A stretch of 64,000 nucleotides of DNA from Siniperca chuatsi. Taxonomy: Eukaryota; Chordata; Actinopteri; Centrarchiformes; Sinipercidae. Numbering within the stretch: position 1 is the stretch's first letter; the number at the start of each line of letters is the position of its first letter. This document shows, piece by piece, positions 1 through 10,668 of this stretch. The notes beneath the pieces are model-generated. The model saw only the letters and a program-made list of their open reading frames with translations. It did not search any database and was not told the DNA's origin. The stretch covers positions 15,818,167 to 15,882,166 of the forward strand of contig NC_058043.1 in the NCBI RefSeq assembly GCF_020085105.1, in the 5' to 3' direction. The position numbers were made by a program, and so were the translations under genes.

Positions 1-6
1 TCTTAC

Positions 7-726
7 CACTTCTTCTTGAAGTCTTCCAGCTATCAGATCAGTCTCAAAGGAGTCGTCTTCTGCTTTATTTTCCTCTGATGAGATCAGATGACACAATAAA
101 TACATACATGCATAGAGTGTAATGTTAGACCTCTATGCTGTATGGATAATACAAGCTTACCTTCTTCCTTTAGTTGGTCGAGGTAAAGTTTGGCTAATCT
201 AAGCTTCTTCTCCTGTGGAGTTTCCTCATACTCATCCTCTTCATTGGACTGCCTTTTCTTGGGCACTATAGGACTGTGCAACAAGAAACACAAATCACAA
301 CATATTTACCATTGCTGGGTCACTTCCGTGCTTTAAAGTCGGGACCATAATCAATGCATAACCCCAAGTGAGCACATCAGAAATTAACCTCTCTGTCTCA
401 GAGTCGCTGGAAATCTCTTCGTTGTATTTTGAGTTGAGTTTCTTCGCTCGTACTTTGTCCCCATCGCCCTGCAGCAGGAGTTTTAAAAAAGTAGAGGGTT
501 TGTAATGACATACAATAAGGTAAAGGTAGCATTAGAGCTTAAAGCGTTAGTAGCCGGTTAGATCAGGTACGCATGAGTCAACCTGTTGGTTAGCTAACGT
601 TACTGTGATTTAGCTTACGTGCTAACAGTCCAGCTCACTTACCTTTCGTTTTGGCACCTCTGCATTTTTCCCCCTTTTGACTAATTTGGGGGTTTCTTTT
701 GTCTTTATAAAGAAAGACGAAGACAT
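7..726 (-). CDS. rrp9: U3 snoRNP protein Rrp9 (U3-55K), N-terminal part, exons 1-4
   Basis: Rrp9 is the WD40 protein that binds U3 snoRNA in the nucleolus and takes part in early 18S pre-rRNA processing. Four coding exons read on the minus strand: 643-726, 389-468, 161-273 and 7-74, each bounded by GT-AG sites with matching phases (0, 2, 1, 0). The start is the ATG at 726, giving a basic N-terminus MSSSFFIKTKETPKL. The diagnostic stretches are NEEISSDSETES and TPQEKKLRLAKLYLDQL, which match the acidic and helical region of vertebrate RRP9 closely, followed by DLIAGRLQEEV. The WD40 repeats would lie beyond position 1. The gene is head to head with the BEN-domain gene. Identification is by remembered family sequence and is strong; only about 115 residues are visible. 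Confidence 0.93.
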
Positions 727-1316
727 GGTGAAACGCGACAAGCAACGTTTCAAAGTAAGCGACAACTGTAGTTAGAGTTAACTACACAACTAATTCAGGC
801 AGCAAGTCAACATTGAACCCACATGGGTACACTGCAACCAAACTAGGATGCTAAAGTCAAGTTTGAACGCGGACGCTGATTGGCTTATCTTCCAAGTTGC
901 ACTAAATGTCCCGCCTTTTGTTAAAATACTGAATTTCCATTGGTTAAATTAAGAATTTAGATGAGCAGGAAACTGTACTAGGGCAAAATACTTCCCTCGG
1001 GGAATACATTTTCACAGCTTTGTTCCGCGAAAAATTGTAAAAATATAAATTTCACAACCCAATAATCGTATACACATTTGTACCATACACAGTAAAACAT
1101 ACATATAAGAGGCATATTTCACACATATTAAACCGGAAACGTTTTGCGCGGCTGTTAAAAATTTGCCGTAATTGTATCAGGATCTATGTACTGTACTACT
1201 GCAGTAGTACTACTACTTCCTCTACTACGCAGTACTTGCATTTACTGCGCTGTCTCTGTCCTCAGTGAGTGTGGTTAACGTTACAGTTTATCCCTGAAGT
1301 CAAGCTGGACGGCCAG
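727..1316. promoter_or_regulatory. Shared head-to-head promoter region of rrp9 and the BEN gene, with a probable BEN 5'UTR exon
   Basis: About 0.9 kb separates the two start codons. Two ATTGG boxes, which read CCAAT on the rrp9 strand, lie at 879-883 and 939-943, 60 bases apart, and no TATA box stands near either start. This fits a housekeeping divergent promoter. A likely non-coding first exon of the BEN gene ends at 1316 (CCAG followed by GTGAGC). It would join the acceptor at 1611-1615, so the second exon begins at 1616, 20 bases before the ATG. The transcription starts are inferred, not seen. Confidence 0.5.
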
Positions 1317-1635
1317 GTGAGCCTCATCTGAACCGTCTAACATTAAATATCACATGTATTTGATAATGTATTGGAAGACAGTTTGTATCACTCAGTGGCT
1401 CCAGCTGGAGGCAATCTGAAGGCTAGTAGTAGGAGGGGTTGAGGAGGTAGGGGGAGGGGGATGCAACGAGAACTAACTTTTCATTATTGTCTCGCCTGAA
1501 TGAGTTTCAAATGAACAGACAACGTTGGGACAAAGTTTGACTCAAAGTTTGACTCCATCTTGTGCAGAAAATCAATGCTTGATGTGTCAACTGATCAAAT
1601 CTTTACTCTCCCCAGAGTGATTTTTTTTAACCCCC

Positions 1636-3861
1636 ATGCCACCCAAGAGAGAGGCAGTAGCGACTCCAACACAACCACCAGTCAAGATGATAAAAATCGG
1701 CACTGATGCGCAGGAGTTTGGCTGTGATCCAGTGGAGGATAAGTACAGGTTGGCCGAAGAGTCCAGCTACTCACCTTTTCCCAACAATGAGGTGAGAGAC
1801 TTTGCTATTTGATTGTGCATAAAAACAATTGTTGTTCACCTTACTATACATGGGAATTGTTTATGTGATTTCTTCTCATTTTGGCAGCATGAAACCATTG
1901 AATTTGATGAAGAAAATGTTGCAAGTCCAGGCATCAGAACAGACACCATCAGTCTCCTCATGAAAATAGAGCAACTGCAGGCACAACTCAAATATGAACG
2001 CAGATGTAGAATTTTGGCCGAGAGAGAGTTGAGGGAGCTGAAAGGTGGGTGGAAAAAGATGACAAATTTATTAATTGATATGCTAAAAGACCACACAGTT
2101 AACTGCTGTATGTGATTAACTGTAATCATAGCCAGGGCAGGGCTTTAGCTACCACTGAGGTCATTTCCTCTGTAATATTTTTGTAAATTTGGGAGATTTA
2201 ATGACACAGAGGAGTTTACAATCCACGATTAAACACATGTTACATGCATGGCTGATTCTGATGTTTTTTAATGCTTTATTTTTTGTGTCCATAATTTCTG
2301 AATAATTTGCAAGAAGATTCCTGGACAAAACAATTTAAATTTGGTACAGAATAAAGGGAAAATTATTCCTCGTTAATTCAATTGTTACACTTCCAGTTAA
2401 ATAGTTCAAATTAATCACTAGTGTAACCTAGATAGTCTTTTAGTCAGTGCAGAGCTGATTGTGCCAAATTTTTTCATCTCTCTACAGGCGAGTATACCAT
2501 TTAACATAGTTTGAGAATTAAGCCTCCAGTAATGAATAAAAATGAATAAATATTTACCTGGGTTTACATTGAGCTTCTCTTCCAAGGACATTCCTCTGTT
2601 CTTTACATTTTTCTCAGGAAGGTTTCCAGGACATTATTAGAAAATTGCAGACCTGTTAAAGTGTTACCACATTAAATAAAAGGCATTTATTAGTCTATAC
2701 ATACCTGTAAATAAGTGTAGAAAAGGCTTTGAAATAACATCTAGACCACAATGCAGGGTGATAGAACATATAATATTATTATTAATATGTAATATAATTA
2801 TATAACAGTTAAATGAAAAATTAAATGTGATTTTTAATGTGATTTTTCTAGATACTTTTACGAGTTTTGGTTGTTGTTTCAGCATTTCTAAAAGTGATTT
2901 GACACTTTTTACAGAGATGAACACTCTCATGATGCAGATGAGACACACGGCACATGAACTTCGAGTCACTCTGGATCACGTTCTCCAAGGAGGCGAGGCA
3001 GCAGTTGCACCACAGAACTCTCAAGATGAAAGTATCTCTTTCCTGGCTGAGCCTGAGGCAGAGATGAGAGTGGTTCATAATATCCCAGAGGTCAGTGCTC
3101 ATACACTGCATGTCTTCTAGTATCAGTCCAATTTTGGGAAGATTGCTCAGTTCACTTACATTTTGTTATCATAGAAGAACTACTTTTATGTTAGTGCTCC
3201 TGAATTTAAAAGCTCAGATTCACCAATAGTAGACAATTTTACAAAAGTGGAGGTGTCAGAATCAGCCATTAATGCATCTTAATATGTTTGTAGGTAACTT
3301 TTTTTTTTTTTTTTGCCCTCAGGACGATCACAACTTCTTGTATCTCTCAGAGACTCTTCGAGTACCAAAAAATCTTTATGAGCGAGTCGCAGAGATTGCA
3401 GACTACAAGAAGTACACTTCAGCACTGCTGATGATACTTTTTGACAGAGAAACGTTGGCCACACACTCTCTGCAGGGCCGGAGGAACACCTTTACTGGAG
3501 AAGATTGCCAGAAGCCTCAACTCCCACCTGAGATCTTGAGAGGTATAATTGGTAAGATAAAGAACATTTAGTATCATTGAATTTTAAGCACACACACCTT
3601 CTTTGTAGATGCTTATTATTTATGAATCCGATAATTTGTATTATGTTTCTTCTTCCAGATCATGTGGCAGTCAAGTTCGGCGTTGATAGCAGCCATATAA
3701 AAACTGCAATCCGCACAAAGTTGAATAATGAGGACAAACTATTAAAGAAGAGACTGGGTTTGGGTAAAGCTGAAAACAAAGCTATTGTTGATCAAAGCTT
3801 TTGCCAAGATGCTGCACTTCTACCTGAAAATGAAGCAATGAGAAATAATTCTCAGTTATAG
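1636..3861 (+). CDS. BEN domain-containing protein, five coding exons
   Basis: Exons are 1636-1791, 1888-2044, 2915-3090, 3323-3551 and 3659-3861, all with GT-AG borders and consistent phases (0, 1, 0, 1), coding for 306 residues. The ATG at 1636 is preceded by an in-frame TGA at 1618. The N-terminal part is polar and begins MPPKREAVATPTQ. A coiled-coil-like segment (LLMKIEQLQAQLKYERRCR, about residues 74-92, and onward) follows. The C-terminal half (about 165-255) reads as a BEN domain: LYLSETLRVPKNLYERVA, then LATHSLQGR, then HVAVKFGVDSSHIKTAIRTKL. BEN domains bind DNA or chromatin proteins and usually act in repression. It is closest in my memory to BEND6-like sequences, but the exact orthologue is uncertain. 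A possible poly(A) signal AATAAA lies at 4454-4459. Confidence 0.87.
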
Positions 3862-4453
3862 ACTTCTGAGTCTGCCTTGATCTATTAGTCACCAGTATTT
3901 GTATATGTCTGATAGAAATGTGTGACAGGTTGCCTTTTTAATCAACGTCTAGTTTATTCAGTATTGATATCCAGTGCTTGAAGTTAGTTTTTTTTTTTAA
4001 CACTTTTTAGAATTCTTACTTTTTTACTTTGACAGCTGCTGTTGTCAGTCGTGTGTTTGAAAAAAGTTCAACCTGGTGACCCAACCAAGACGTTGAACAG
4101 CACTATAAAATGTCACACGTGTAATCGTCAGTGGTAAAAGCAAAAGTGTTCTTATTTAATTTGAGGTAGTAAGTGGCTGTGTCTAAATAACAGGTTTGTG
4201 AAGTCGGTCTTTGTCAAACATTTAAACTGGTTTAACTTTTAAATCAGCAGTTTGAGAGTTGGACATTTTAAAGTAATAGCGATGTCATTTGTACCCTGTT
4301 CATGACAAATTGTGCTTTACTCCAAATGATACTGTGTTTCTAGAATAGTTTTTTGCAGTTGCAAAATATGCTGTAAGTGATAATTAATCTCCCTGCTTCC
4401 ACAACATCTGTTACATCACTTCTCTGTTTGTTGTGCTTAACTACATAAGGGCC

Positions 4454-4459
4454 AATAAA
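4454..4459 (+). terminator. Candidate poly(A) signal of the BEN gene
   Basis: AATAAA about 590 bases after the stop codon at 3861, with T-rich sequence just downstream. Placement is plausible for the 3' end of this transcript. Nothing else coding is visible between 3862 and about 5000. Confidence 0.45.
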
Positions 4460-5099
4460 CTTTTTGAACTGATCCTTCTGTTATCTTAACTTGGACACTT
4501 GCTTACATCAGCACAGAAAAGCTCTCATGGGAATACAGTTTTGTTTTGCTAGCAACCAACAGATGTCAGCGCTGAGCCCTGTTTCATGCCCTTCTGCAAG
4601 CAATGATTAACTCCCAGAAGACTACAACTGTTGGGGGGGGCAAAATCAAGAAATAAGAGTGACTCGATTTAAAGAAGAAAACACTATGTGTAAACTGGTG
4701 AATGGACTGAACAAATACAACCAGGGTCTGTTTATTCTCTTAGAAGCTTCGGAGAGGAGAATAGAGGAGCATGTGTAAAGACAGAGGCATAGCGGACAGT
4801 GTGTGACAGTCACGGCCACATGCTGACTGATGTGTGTGTGTGTTTGACATGGTTAATGTTAGTGGGTGGCGGTTTGACAGAGTCATCTTCTCTTGAAAGA
4901 TGACAATCACCAATTGCTGGCTCCTCCCCACCTTTTGCTCAAACCAGCTGTGCTATCTCAGTGGATGCACAACACATCACCTCTCTCTCTGGTAGTGTCA
5001 GCTCTCCCTGGGGATCCGCCGTTTTCATGGTTTATCACACTTTTTGCATAGTTCCTGAGAGATCTCTGCAAGGTGGACCAGCACTCTTATACATCTGAA

Positions 5100-5239
5100 A
5101 CCAACACCTGAGCAACGACTTTGATACATTTGAAGGAGTCATCACCATGATTTGGACATACTCAACTTTACAAGACTCAGAGAAAACGTTTTGGAGGAGC
5201 CACAGCCAATTTTCAAAATGTTTGTCAAAATGTTTTTAT
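5100..5239 (+). other. Possible non-coding first exon of the GPR61-like gene
   Basis: A strong donor GTAAGTAAG starts at 5240, and a strong acceptor (CTCCAACACAG) ends at 8331, 104 bases before the GPCR start codon at 8436. The two could frame a 3.1 kb intron in the 5'UTR. The upstream limit of the exon is a guess. No other reading frame of interest is seen in 4460-5240. Confidence 0.3.
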
Positions 5240-6639
5240 GTAAGTAAGCCTTTCTTTGATAATTAGTGGAGTTGATATAAAGGAATACAAATACTGACAA
5301 TATATTTGGTGCATTTGATAATTAAAGAAAAAAATACAGTAGGCTCGTTCATGTTTTTCTCTATAATGTTATCACTCCAAATTCCTGAGAGGTTTAGTTC
5401 TGAAGCATTTCTTATTAATTCTTCCATCATTTCTCTGTTATATGTGTCAGAAGCTGACATTAGAATAAACAAGAGGACTGAGAATTACAAACAGAATAAA
5501 TTGAGCACCATACAGAAGTCCATGTGTTTGAGAATGCGGGGAGGACTGAGATGGGATGTTTCAGTCAACAAAATGTAAGGTCAGTGTTACAAATCATACT
5601 TTGATCCGTATGGGCCTGGCATATTGCAATCTGGTGACATTTTAGTCACTAATGAACTTATTATAATTGTGGAAATTTAGTCTATTAGGTTAACACAGGG
5701 GAACTGATATTATAAACCTTTGATATCTAAAAATTATTAAAGATTTCTGGTGGTTTTAAACATGAAGTTTTAGCATTATGGATAACAAACCAGACAAAAA
5801 AGTGTTGTAATGACTCCTCCAGTTTTGCAGCCGACCCTCACATGGTTACGCACGCTGTACCTGGATAGGATAGGGCCTATTGCTAATTGTCATTTTTACT
5901 TTGATATCTTGGTGGAATCTGATATAGCTCCTAACTGGACTCTGCTATTACAATATCAGCATATGTACATCAAAATGTTGCTATAATAATGGAAATGTAC
6001 TGCACTTCATCCAATATGATTGTTTTGTCTTGTATTCCTTAAATGTAACTGAGGTCAATTATATCCTAGAGTAATGCAATTCACACATTTTTGTTTAACT
6101 TAAATCTACTGGAACACATTTTTTATTTTTTCATTACAATATCCCATTTAGCCACTGAAATCTGAGAGATTTAATGCTTAATTTTACTTTTACATTTGAT
6201 ATAAAATAATGGTAATCACTTGCAATGTATCAACTTATGTGTTTTAAAATAGGTTATTAACATTAACATAATTAAGAAGGTCATCACAAAGGGTGGGGTT
6301 ATGGGGTTTCCCTGAACAGGGTAAAATGCTCTGTTACACAGCTTTGTGAGGGATTAAACAACCTGCATAATTCCTCATCCTCAAGAATTTTCTAATTAAA
6401 TTTTTTAATCTACTCAGAAAGTAGTAACAGAGAAAAACTACAGCAGAGGCAGACTCCACTGGTTGTTTCTCTGTTGAATTAATAATATTAAAAATAACAA
6501 AAGGTTATAAAGCACTAAACAAACTGAAAATGACTAGTGGCTGAAAATGATGATCATCAAGTACAGTAAAACGTGGACTTAAAGGATGTAGCATATGCTG
6601 TGCTGCATCTGGAAAATGAGGACATCCTTACATAATATG

Positions 6640-6723
6640 CATGATAATGTACATGTACTAGTCCTTCCTGGGGATAAATCTCATGATAATGTACATGTAC
6701 TAGTCCTGCCCGGGGATAAATCT
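6640..6723. repeat. Two-copy 42-bp tandem repeat
   Basis: Copies 6640-6681 and 6682-6723 differ at only a few bases. Each contains the palindromic core GTACATGTAC followed by TAGTCC and GGGGATAAATCT. It is a simple local duplication; a regulatory role is possible but not shown. Confidence 0.9.
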
Positions 6724-7581
6724 CACTGCAAACGTGGCATGCCAATAGCTGTCCACCAGAGAAGATTACTGCAGGGGAGAGCATCAGTGGATCCCTGGCA
6801 GCGAGCAAGCATATGTATTTAGGACACAGCATCCTCCACAGTCATACATTTGAAACCTGATTATGATTATCAGTGCAAGATGGTAGATACGTCTATGGAG
6901 AGGCACATTAATAAAGACAATACAGAGAGAAGAAAACCTGTAAAAGCAATGACGTGAAGAAGATGTTTATATTCAGATATTTGCTGCATTTTCTTGAATC
7001 AAAATGTACAGAAAACACATAATATACGTATATTCAGTCAATGCTTTCTGGCTGTTTTTCAAAAGAAATTACACAAGGATCGGGGGTCAAACCTGTCCTA
7101 GTAAGAGGTTTCCACTTTGATGGTGCGATGCAGGGTGGCACTGAACACATATTAATCAATGCAGCCAGTTCCCTGCAGCTGGGCTAAAACAAGCACACTC
7201 ATTATCTTTCATTTCAAAAGGATGGGGACGGATGGAGGAAAGACAGGGTGTCCTCCATGAATTATTCCTATTGATCATGTCTGTCACTCACTAAAAGATA
7301 GAGCGTATGCCTTCTTAAATATTCCCACAAACGTAAACAGTTATTGATTAACTTTCCAATACCTTTAAGGTAAGGTACTTTTAAGCTGCAGTGAGGATCT
7401 CTGGATGTTTATATTTACACATTTCATATCAGTCATTATTGCTGGAATGAATAATAATGAATACAATGAGGGTTTAGTACTGCACATAATTAGGTATTAA
7501 TGTAATCAATAAAAAATTCTGTTTTGATGTATTAGTGAGATTTTTGTGTGCCTTTCCCAGAAACATTAAACTGGACAGGAC

Positions 7582-8000
7582 GTAAAGGGGAGCGTCACCA
7601 GTTATATGCCAAAACATCAGTTTACTTGTCACGGTTAGTACTGCTCAGCTTGAAAAATACTTGTTGTATAATGTCCTCTGTGGCTCTGGAGCTTTGTCAA
7701 CCTTGATGATGTCATAGTGATGTCATCAGGGTTAAGAGAAAGCCTGCGTTACAAACTGGAGGTATAGAGTTTGAAAGATGTACAGGTTTACCAGGCAGGG
7801 AGGGAATAAAAAAAGTGATGACATCAGTTGCATTATGGGAAATGTAGGATCCAACATTTTTGGAGCTTAGCCCATACCAAGGACTGAAAGTCAAGATATC
7901 TCAGTCATAGCTGCTTCAATTTTGACCATCTTATAAAATCTGTGACCCATGATTCCCGCAACTAGAAGTGCAATATTAAATTGCTTGAGAACCCCTTTAA
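7582..8000. repeat. Probable miniature transposon remnant
   Basis: The block begins GTAAAGGGGAGC and ends GAACCCCTTTAAC, so its ends are roughly inverted. It has the feel of a multicopy teleost element (for example TTGCATTATGGGAAATGTAG). No coding capacity is seen. Confidence 0.4.
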
Positions 8001-8250
8001 CACTACTGAGTGCGTCCATCTGCCTAAAAGAACTACAAGAGAGTGATTATTGGACTTACATTCGCCAGGTAGCCAGAAACATGACTCCAAATGAATGCTA
8101 ATGATGTTGCTCCGTATCTGCTAGATGTGTAAATAGGAATCTATTTGCTAACATGTTCGCCATATCAACTTGGTGATAATATGCTCGTGTGTTCAAAGCT
8201 TGTTTCCGCTGCACCCAAGTGGCTAAAGAATTAGTTATTGCAGGTTTAGA
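8000..8250 (+). repeat. Dispersed repeat, copy 1 (second copy near 46410-46620)
   Basis: This stretch shares a long diverged match with 46410-46620. Both contain, in order, TATTGGACTTA, a TGATAATG/CTAATGATG segment, GGATGTGTAAATA or AGATGTGTAAATA, TTTGCTAACA, CATATCA, TTGTTTCC, and CCAAGTGGC followed by AGGTTTA. Two copies in 64 kb in the same orientation argue for a mobile repeat rather than a gene. Confidence 0.65.
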
Positions 8251-8435
8251 TTTAATCTAGTCTTTATTTAACATGATTTGCCATAAATGTTAAATATCCT
8301 GTTTTAATGGACTTTATTTTCTCCAACACAGGAGTGAAGATTTCATTTGATGTCTGAAGGATCCTTTGGCCTCATTACTGAACAATGGGGGAGTCTGCAA
8401 TACAGATGTGTATTTTGAAACCTTTACTATGAATT

Positions 8436-9713
8436 ATGGAGGACAACAGTTCATTTCTGACCCCTGAGTACAATGACAGCACCAACGTTTTGGTACCGAT
8501 GCCCTCAGCTCCCAGCAGACAACTGGGCACCCTTCCGAACCCACAGACACGCTTCAAGGACCTGACAGGGATATTTTTCATGGTGACCCTGAATGTTCTG
8601 GCACTTCTGGCTAACACTGCTGTTCTGATTGTTGTAATAAAAGCCCCTCATCTCAGGAAATTTGCCTTTGTGTGCCACCTGTGTGCAGTGGACCTGCTGT
8701 GTGCCATGTTGCTCATGCCTCTCGGGATTGTGTCCAGCTCTCCGTACTTTGCTGGTGTGGTGTTCACTGTGCTGGAGTGCCAGGTCTTCGTCTTCCTCAA
8801 TGTAATCCTCATAGCTGCCTCTATCTTCACCATCACAGCCATCAGTGTGGAGCGTTACTACTACATCGTCCACCCCATGCGCTATGAGGTCAAGATGACG
8901 CTGAAGCTGACTGCAGCCGTGATAGTGATGGTGTGGGTGGCATCTGCTGTGCTGGGGTTGTCCACCATGTTTGGCTGGCCGTCCTACAGCAGCCTGAGCT
9001 CCATCAGTGCTGCACACTGCTCACTGCATTGGAGCCACAGTGACCACAGACGAGTCTTCTCTGTGCTCTTTACCGTCACTTGTTTCTGCTTGCCTGCTGT
9101 TGTGATTTTTGCTGTGTACTGTAATGTGTATAAGGTGGCCCGTATGGCTGCCCGCCAGCATGGACCTCTGCCCTTGTGGACAAACAGTCAACTGAAGCAT
9201 CGCTCTGACTCAATAAACAGCCAGACTACCATCATTACAACCCGTAACGCCCCACGTAGGATTACGTGTGACCGGACTTTTGGTGGAGGTAAAGCCGCTC
9301 TCACTCTGGTGGTTATTGTTGGCCAGTTTCTGATCTGCTGGCTGCCTTACTTTGCCTTCCACCTCCGTCTGACACTAGACGCAACACCCAAGATTCCTGA
9401 TGACCTAGAGGAAGCAGTCACCTGGCTGGCATATTCTTCCTTTGCTATTAACCCATTTTTTTATGGGCTTCTTAACCGACAGATCAGGGAGGAACTTTGC
9501 AAACTCAGGCGCTGCTACTCAGCCCGGCCAGTGGAGCTGGCTGTCTCCAGCCACGAGGGCTCAGGCCATGAGAACTTCCTGCAATTCCTCCATAGGACCA
9601 GCTGCACAATAGAGACACGTGCAAGCTTTGCCACATCCAGTCCTAGCACTCTGGATCAAACTGGGCAGACTGGTTTCAGGATACCAGGACAGATCCCAGA
9701 AGAGTTCAGTTAG
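8436..9713 (+). CDS. gpr61l: Orphan class A GPCR of the GPR61/GPR62 family, 425 aa
   Basis: A single open frame codes for a seven-helix receptor, expected at the plasma membrane and, for GPR61, known as constitutively active toward Gs. The start is the ATG at 8436 (MEDNSSFLTP), with sequons at N4 and N13. TM1 is near residues 43-68. C115 and C195 are placed for the usual disulfide. The TM3 end reads ISVERYYYIVHPMRY, with ERY (139-141) instead of DRY. The third loop ends TFGGGKAALT, TM6 has CWLPYF (301-306), TM7 has NPFFY (339-343), and the tail has ENFLQFL and FRIPGQIPEE. These are GPR61 hallmarks. However, rrp9 nearby points to the human GPR62 position, and human GPR62 has a diverged TM3. 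It may therefore be the fish GPR62-locus member that keeps GPR61-like sequence. Family is certain; the symbol is tentative. Confidence 0.9.
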   Translation: MEDNSSFLTPEYNDSTNVLVPMPSAPSRQLGTLPNPQTRFKDLTGIFFMVTLNVLALLANTAVLIVVIKAPHLRKFAFVCHLCAVDLLCAMLLMPLGIVSSSPYFAGVVFTVLECQVFVFLNVILIAASIFTITAISVERYYYIVHPMRYEVKMTLKLTAAVIVMVWVASAVLGLSTMFGWPSYSSLSSISAAHCSLHWSHSDHRRVFSVLFTVTCFCLPAVVIFAVYCNVYKVARMAARQHGPLPLWTNSQLKHRSDSINSQTTIITTRNAPRRITCDRTFGGGKAALTLVVIVGQFLICWLPYFAFHLRLTLDATPKIPDDLEEAVTWLAYSSFAINPFFYGLLNRQIREELCKLRRCYSARPVELAVSSHEGSGHENFLQFLHRTSCTIETRASFATSSPSTLDQTGQTGFRIPGQIPEEFS

Positions 9714-9872
9714 ATATACCTCACTGTTGTGCCACAGCATTAGTAACCTGCAGGATTATTACAGCTACAAGATAAAAAAGTGATCCACAGGGTTAACAAT
9801 ACTTAGTGACTGTCTGCAAAATGTCTGTAAACTGTATTTGCATCCAGTAAAAGCTAAGATACGGCATCAAAA

Positions 9873-9878
9873 AATAAA
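9873..9878 (+). terminator. Candidate poly(A) signal of the GPCR gene
   Basis: AATAAA 160 bases after the stop codon. A second copy is at 10018-10023. Either could end the transcript. Confidence 0.45.
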
Positions 9879-10624
9879 CAATCAGATTTCGTTTATGAAA
9901 CTTGACATACTTTTTTCTTTTTATCTTAAGATTACACTCAGAAACAATACTGGAATAGAAAGCAAATGGACACAGTTTCTTACATTAAATTAATGTTCAT
10001 GTATTTGTGGTAAAACTAATAAAGTTACACATTTTTACTAGCTACTAAAGCAAAGTTATTGTTTATCTGCAATCGGTACATTTATTTTATTAAAAAGTAA
10101 TGAACACAAATATCACATTATACTTGAATAGTAAGTCATGACAATATAATCAGTATATAGATCTACAGGTAAATGCTATCTCAGAAATGAGGGATATATA
10201 ATGAGGATGAGAATGAGCAGTCATTCATTTTTCATAAGTTCTACTTGTTTTTATATGAGGTATCAATATAGCAGAAATATTCTTAATATTCAAAGCAATT
10301 CAATGTTGTATTTATGTTGCAGGAATTTATGTAAACTGTATTTATTGTACTCAAGAGACATCACTTTTTGTTCAAAAATGCGTTGTTTCTTATTTCTTTA
10401 AATTAACACTGGATACTTTGATCAGTTATGTAGAGTAAATAAGCATTTAATCCTACTATACATCACTTGCAAGCAATATGTTCACATTTTCTTAGCACAT
10501 TGGTCTGACAGCCTGTAACAGTGAAGGGGCAATGATCAGACTGTCCTGTAACCATGAGATCAACAGCCAGCCTCCCCATTAGAAATCCATCATGTGGGTT
10601 ATCCTTTAAAGAATCCTTGAGCTC

Positions 10625-10668
10625 ACTCTCTGTAAGTCGCTTTGGATAAGTGTGCTAGCTAACTGCTT
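10625..10668 (+). repeat. SINE-like tail
   Basis: The stretch CTGTAAGTCGCTTTGGATAA followed by GTGTGCTAGCTAACTG resembles the very common fish SINE/LINE-derived 3' tail (typically GTAAGTCGCTTTGGATAAAAGCGTCTGCTAAATG). The 5' part of the element may reach back to about 10500 but is not recognisable. Confidence 0.6.

Larger units (their letters stand above)
5240..8331. other. Non-coding stretch, probable 5'UTR intron of the GPCR gene
   Basis: No convincing protein-coding frame is seen. It holds a 42-bp tandem duplication (6640-6723) and two repeat-like blocks (about 7582-8000 and 8000-8250), described separately. The remainder is AT-rich unique-looking sequence. Confidence 0.5.

Noticed and set aside
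8505-9017. 170-residue frame antisense to the GPCR
   Set aside because: A shadow of the GPCR coding strand; no independent family likeness or start context.
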